This document shows, in pieces, positions 60,672-64,000 of a DNA stretch of 64,000 nucleotides. The notes below the pieces were generated by a model that saw only the letters and a program-made list of their open reading frames with translations, searched no databases and was not told where the DNA came from. A program made the position numbers and the translations under genes. This stretch comes from Eutreptiella sp. 'Long Island Sound 2002' (lineage: Eukaryota > Euglenozoa > Euglenophyceae > Eutreptiales > Eutreptiaceae), in assembly GCA_964036045.1 (NCBI GenBank), contig OZ038388.1:1063501-1127500 (forward strand), read 5' to 3'. Numbering within the stretch: the first letter of the stretch is position 1; every line of letters begins with the position of its first letter.

Positions 60672-61899
60672 CAGTGCCGTGCCGTGGGCAGTGCCGTGTG
60701 GTGCTCTGCGCGGGGGGGGGGGGGGGGGGGGGGCCGGCTGTGGCGTCAGTCCCGCACGGCCGGGGGTCCGCGGCCATCCACCGGCATTGGGAGGGGAGGC
60801 GGGGGAGCCACGCGGCCCACGCGTCGCGCCACAGCTCCCAGTCTGGGGCGGGGCTCAGGGCCCTGGGCCCCCGGGGGTCGTCGAGCGGTGCCGGGGGCAG
60901 CCGCACCAGATGGACCCCCGTAACGGCGGTGACCTCCTGTGTGCGCAGGAAGGTGTGTACTCCGTCCCGCGCCGCGGGCGCCGGGAGGGGGGGGCGGGGT
61001 ACGGGTGTGGCCCCATAGAGGTGGGTGGGGGTGATCCCCAGGATCCGCCCCGGGTCCCCGCGGGTCGCGACGACGAGGAGGAGCAGGGGGGTGCCAGGGC
61101 ACTCTTGCCAGAGGACCTGCCCCCTGTGGTGGGCACCCCTGGTCCTGGAGAGGGGGGGGGACAGGTCTGGGTTAGCCCAGCCGCGGGGCGCGTGCGTCGC
61201 CGGTGGGAGGGCGGGGCACCAAGTGGGCTCCCTGGGGAACGCCTCGTAGACGACGGCGTACGGGGGGGTAGGCCCGGTGCCGTCATACACCGGGTTGGTC
61301 GGCCGGGGGCGGGCGGACGCCTCGTCCGCGCCTTCCACGAACACCGTGACCTCGCCCACCTCCAGGTCCTCGTCCGGCGGGTGTAGAAGGTGGAGCGCCG
61401 CATCCAGCTCGGACACTCCCCCCGGGTACGTGGCCCGCGCCTGGTTCAGGTACGGGGCCGCGTCCCCGGGGTAGCGCGTCCTGAGGGCGTGCAGCAGGGC
61501 TGGGGCGCTACTGTGGAGGGACATGGCAGACCCCGCTCCCGTCATCCGGAGGGCGTCCCCCATGGACAGGGGCCGGCCCGACCGATTGGACTCGCGCCAC
61601 TCCATCCAGTGCCCGTAGAGGGCCGCCTCTGGGCTGATGAGCCCTGGCCGGACGGCGTTCACGATCCGGTGCATTGCCGGGAGCAACGTAGGGGCCCCCG
61701 CTCCGTTCAGGGCGCGGACGGCCGGGAGGGCGGTCTCGTTGAGGAAGGCCCTCGCACTGCCCTCCAGGTCGCACCGTGCGGCAGCGTGCGCTCCTTTTGC
61801 CTCCGCCACCGCTTCCGCCACCAGACCCCGGACGGCCGCCTCCTGCGCTCTGCGGCGGGCCCTGGTGTGCCCCGGCCCATCCCCCCGTCGGCGTGGCAT
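60373..61899 (-). CDS. unknown ORF between RT ORF and SR-rich ORF of insert 3
   Basis: 508-codon minus frame from an ATG at 61899 (MPRRRGDGPGHTRARRRAQE). The first 370 or so residues look like a real folded protein (YGHWMEWRESNRSGRP, LGITPTHLYGATP, WRDAWAAWLPRLPSQC). After a 22-G run at 60712-60733 (Pro run) the reading becomes Pro/Gly-rich and overlaps the next ORF, so the true end may be near the run. I recognise no domain. Confidence 0.5.
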   Translation of the reverse strand: MPRRRGDGPGHTRARRRAQEAAVRGLVAEAVAEAKGAHAAARCDLEGSARAFLNETALPAVRALNGAGAPTLLPAMHRIVNAVRPGLISPEAALYGHWMEWRESNRSGRPLSMGDALRMTGAGSAMSLHSSAPALLHALRTRYPGDAAPYLNQARATYPGGVSELDAALHLLHPPDEDLEVGEVTVFVEGADEASARPRPTNPVYDGTGPTPPYAVVYEAFPREPTWCPALPPATHAPRGWANPDLSPPLSRTRGAHHRGQVLWQECPGTPLLLLVVATRGDPGRILGITPTHLYGATPVPRPPLPAPAARDGVHTFLRTQEVTAVTGVHLVRLPPAPLDDPRGPRALSPAPDWELWRDAWAAWLPRLPSQCRWMAADPRPCGTDATAGPPPPPPPAQSTTRHCPRHGTDAPGGSGKGAPATTHAYQSNSNGRLRWVPRAGRPPPPLVPLPLPRLLPRVDGGDPRGARGAEAGGGGGGRTAAAGPGTWASRDGRPRRPSGQPRRPAPP

Positions 61900-62127
61900 G
61901 GTGCTGCGGGCTCTGCAAAGGGCGGCGGCGGGTGGGGGTTAGGGGGCGAACACGTGCGACAGGTGCGCAATGGATGTGGGGTCCCGCAGGTGCACGTGGA
62001 TCCACAGAAGGGCAGCGCCCGCGGGGCCCGCCTGTTCGTGTGAGGGGGTGTGTGCCCCCTCGATGCGCCGGCGCAAGGCCTCCTCCTCTGTGCGCCTGCG
62101 CGGACCTGCGGGAGGTTCGGGCCAGGG

Positions 62128-64000
62128 TCACGCGGCTACCTGGGTGCACCGCTCGCACCTGTTGGCGCCTGTCGCTGCTGCGGAGGACACCGTGTCACAC
62201 TCTCCGCAGAGTCGGCAGGTGTGCGGGAGGTGGGAGGGCGGCAACCAAGGGTCGAGATGGCGGAGCCAGAGGTCGTCCCACCTCTGTCGGAGGGGGTCCC
62301 GGATCTCCAGCAAGCGGGCGCGGACGCGGCGCCGGTAGTCCTTGCCAAGTGTCTTCCGCTGGACCTCCTGCCACGTGTCGCCGGGGAGGATCCCGTGGTC
62401 GTGGAAGGCGGCGATGAGGTCGTCCCACGCCGGGCGGGGGTGCCCCTGGGGGGGGCTCGCCATGTACACGTGGCGCCCGGTGAGGTGGGGCGTCAGCGCG
62501 TCCCATTGGCACCCGTTCGCGGTGTCCCTGTGGAGGAGGGCCAGTAGGGTGCCGTCCGCGACCGCCTCCCACCCCACTCGCAGCCCTTCGCAGCCGTCCA
62601 GCTCCTGGTGCAGCGCGGCTGCGATACCGGTGGGGAGCATGAGGAGTAAGGGCCCCTGGGTGTCGCCCAGCCGGGACAGGGCGTCGTCGTACACCGGCCC
62701 CCCCGCTTTGAAGTGCGCCACGGTGAGTTGGGTGGCCCCGTCCTCTGGGGGTTGCCACCGGACGGTGGCCGCAGCGTGTCCCCACGTGCGTATCTCCGTG
62801 GCCCGGAGCACGTTGGCGGTGTGAAGGACGATGCGGGGCGGGACGGGCGTCCTGACGAGTGAGGATACGTCCCCAGTCCATCCCGTTTGCGGCCCCGGGG
62901 CCGCCTGCAGCCATTCCCCCGTCGCCGCGTCCCACGGGTAGTCAGGTCCCGCCCCGCGGACCATGGTGGGTCTCGGCCGGGTGTCCGGCCCCCACCCCCG
63001 GAGCGGGATGGCGGCGTATCGTTGCGCAGGGGTCTCCGGGGCGCGCGCGGCGGCGCACCACCGGCCCCACTCCCGCGCCCACTCCTCCCCCACGATGCGC
63101 GCCTCCCATGCGGTCATGGAGCCGCGCCCGATGATCCACGGTGGGAAAAGGGCGTCTTGCAGGTGCCTCGAGAACCCCCCCGGCAGGTCCTGATACGGGT
63201 GGGGGCCCTCTTGGAGCGGGCACTCCAGAGTGCCATTCACAACACGGAGGGAGGCTACGAAGTCCTTGTCAGGGCGCGGGGGAGGGGGAGGGTGGTCGCC
63301 CTCCGCCGCAGTGAGCCACCGGTGCGCCCGGGCCGCCGTGCTTAGGGGGTCGTGGAGGAGTTGCTCCAGCCGGTGGTTGCGAAGCTCCCACGCGAAGTCC
63401 CCTAGCCGGAGCATGTGGTGGAGGAAGTCGTCCACCGAGGTCCCTCCCGGCGGGTCGTATCGGGTTATGGCGCGGAGCTGCGCCTCCGCGTCCTCGGGCA
63501 CCAGTCCGGAGCAGAACACCTCCGTCCACGTGGCGCCTGCGGAGCGCCACGAGGCCACCCACAGGGCCTTGTCCCCAGGTGGGAGGTGGCGGGCCGCCTC
63601 GTGCACCGCCTGGCGGTAGTGGGGCCAGAGGAGCCGCGAGTGGGTGCAGCCCACGTGCATGTGCACCGGGGTCTCTTCCGGGCCGCCGCAGAAAAGGCAC
63701 GGCTGCGGGACGATGGCGACGCCGGAGAGCCGCTCCTTCCGGACGCGGAGCCTGCGCTGCACCGGCGTGTGGCCGTCTCGGGCCCGCAGCGCCCGGCAGT
63801 TGGTGGCCGCCGCGGTGAGGTCTCGGGCGTGGACGTAGGCCGTGGCGTGGGCCGCGCCTAGGGGTGTGTGTCCCCGGTGCGTCAGCGCATGGTCCGTCTG
63901 CGCCCGTTGTGCGACCTCGCCGAGCACCCGCATCGTGGGGGGCCGTAGATCGAGATGGCCGTCACGGCCGGCGACGATGAGTTGGGCGTGGCCAGGGTCC
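62128..64000 (-). CDS. C-terminal part of LINE-type RT ORF with zinc fingers (partial)
   Basis: The minus frame is open from the window edge to a TAG near 62128; the ATG at 63933 is internal. Near the N-terminal side is CLFCGG...HMHVGC...WPHY, the zinc-binding motif (zf-RVT type) that follows RT in many non-LTR retrotransposon ORF2 proteins. About 400 residues of unassigned, apparently folded sequence follow. The end has CRLCGECD and CERC, a likely zinc ribbon. The RT itself should be just beyond base 64000. No internal break is visible in this part, so the element may be fairly young. Confidence 0.75.
   Translation of the reverse strand, partial: DPGHAQLIVAGRDGHLDLRPPTMRVLGEVAQRAQTDHALTHRGHTPLGAAHATAYVHARDLTAAATNCRALRARDGHTPVQRRLRVRKERLSGVAIVPQPCLFCGGPEETPVHMHVGCTHSRLLWPHYRQAVHEAARHLPPGDKALWVASWRSAGATWTEVFCSGLVPEDAEAQLRAITRYDPPGGTSVDDFLHHMLRLGDFAWELRNHRLEQLLHDPLSTAARAHRWLTAAEGDHPPPPPRPDKDFVASLRVVNGTLECPLQEGPHPYQDLPGGFSRHLQDALFPPWIIGRGSMTAWEARIVGEEWAREWGRWCAAARAPETPAQRYAAIPLRGWGPDTRPRPTMVRGAGPDYPWDAATGEWLQAAPGPQTGWTGDVSSLVRTPVPPRIVLHTANVLRATEIRTWGHAAATVRWQPPEDGATQLTVAHFKAGGPVYDDALSRLGDTQGPLLLMLPTGIAAALHQELDGCEGLRVGWEAVADGTLLALLHRDTANGCQWDALTPHLTGRHVYMASPPQGHPRPAWDDLIAAFHDHGILPGDTWQEVQRKTLGKDYRRRVRARLLEIRDPLRQRWDDLWLRHLDPWLPPSHLPHTCRLCGECDTVSSAAATGANRCERCTQVAA

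Larger units (their letters stand above)
54636..64000 (-). mobile_element. GC-rich LINE-like insert 3, minus strand, continues beyond window
   Basis: It starts inside the protease of element C with a short tandem array and runs to the window end. On the minus strand the order is: C-terminal end of an RT-type ORF with zinc fingers, an unknown ORF, a Gly/Lys and SR-rich ORF, a 4-kb GC-rich 3' region and a (TCAAACC)n tail. Only the part past the RT domain is in view. Whether it has a long target duplication like inserts 1 and 2 cannot be seen. Confidence 0.75.

Noticed and set aside
1-64000. Bacterial or phage origin of the window
   Set aside because: Chromodomain LTR retrotransposons with initiator-tRNA primer sites, LINE-type zinc fingers, long non-coding repeats and the absence of operons or ribosome binding sites all point to a eukaryotic nuclear genome.

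Overview
The window is about 64 kb of repeat-dominated eukaryotic nuclear DNA. No intact host gene, rRNA gene, CRISPR array or bacterial-style operon is visible. Almost everything is retrotransposon, retroposon-like insert, non-coding repeat or decayed gene. The Gag zinc-knuckle regions and the chromodomain-bearing Pol proteins resemble, from memory only, families very common in dinoflagellate genomes of the Symbiodinium type. I take a dinoflagellate as the most likely source (moderate confidence, not checked by search). Layout. (1) 1-19.4 kb: Ty3/Gypsy chromovirus A, with frame-broken gag, an in-frame TAG, a protease plus methyltransferase-like region, and reverse transcriptase (RT). The RT is cut at 3795 by the complete chromovirus B (3796-14906; two 726-bp LTRs, target duplication CGACA). 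Pol of A resumes at 14907 and ends with a chromodomain. (2) 19.4-30.1 kb: two diverged units of a non-coding repeat family, here called R3. A 5.24-kb GC-rich insert (insert 1) lies in the second unit, between two 523-bp direct copies of the target. (3) 30.3-40.5 kb, minus strand: a decayed coiled-coil Gag-like gene, split by a 6.54-kb GC-rich insert (insert 2) between two 402-bp target copies. Insert 2 holds a minisatellite of roughly 54 units and a 464-base stretch with no A on the + strand. (4) 40.8-43.6 kb: a broken GIY-YIG endonuclease-domain gene, then unassigned DNA. (5) 43.6-45.7 kb: a third, little-diverged R3 copy. (6) 45.7-51.1 kb: an Ala/Glu-rich gene fragment next to a 4.4-kb inverted-repeat element whose two 1,535-bp arms each carry the same 181-aa ORF. 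(7) 51.07-54.6 kb: chromovirus C (5' LTR, gag, start of protease), cut by a third GC-rich insert (insert 3, minus strand) that runs past the window end. Insert 3 carries the C-terminal end of a LINE-type RT ORF and, downstream of it, further ORFs and a long 3' region. Common threads. In A, B and C the gag and pro/pol frames are the same frame, separated by one stop codon (TAG, TAG, TGA), which suggests Gag-Pol made by stop readthrough. A and B have a region between protease and RT resembling the Dam-like methyltransferase of DIRS elements; B keeps an NPPF motif. Inserts 1 and 2 share a (GGTA)n left end, a + strand poor in A, and target duplications of hundreds of bases. Relative ages read from sequence: B is young (LTRs differ at 2 of 726 sites), insert 2 is younger than insert 1 (about 0.7% versus about 3% between target copies), and A, the minus-strand Gag and the GIY-YIG gene are older and broken.
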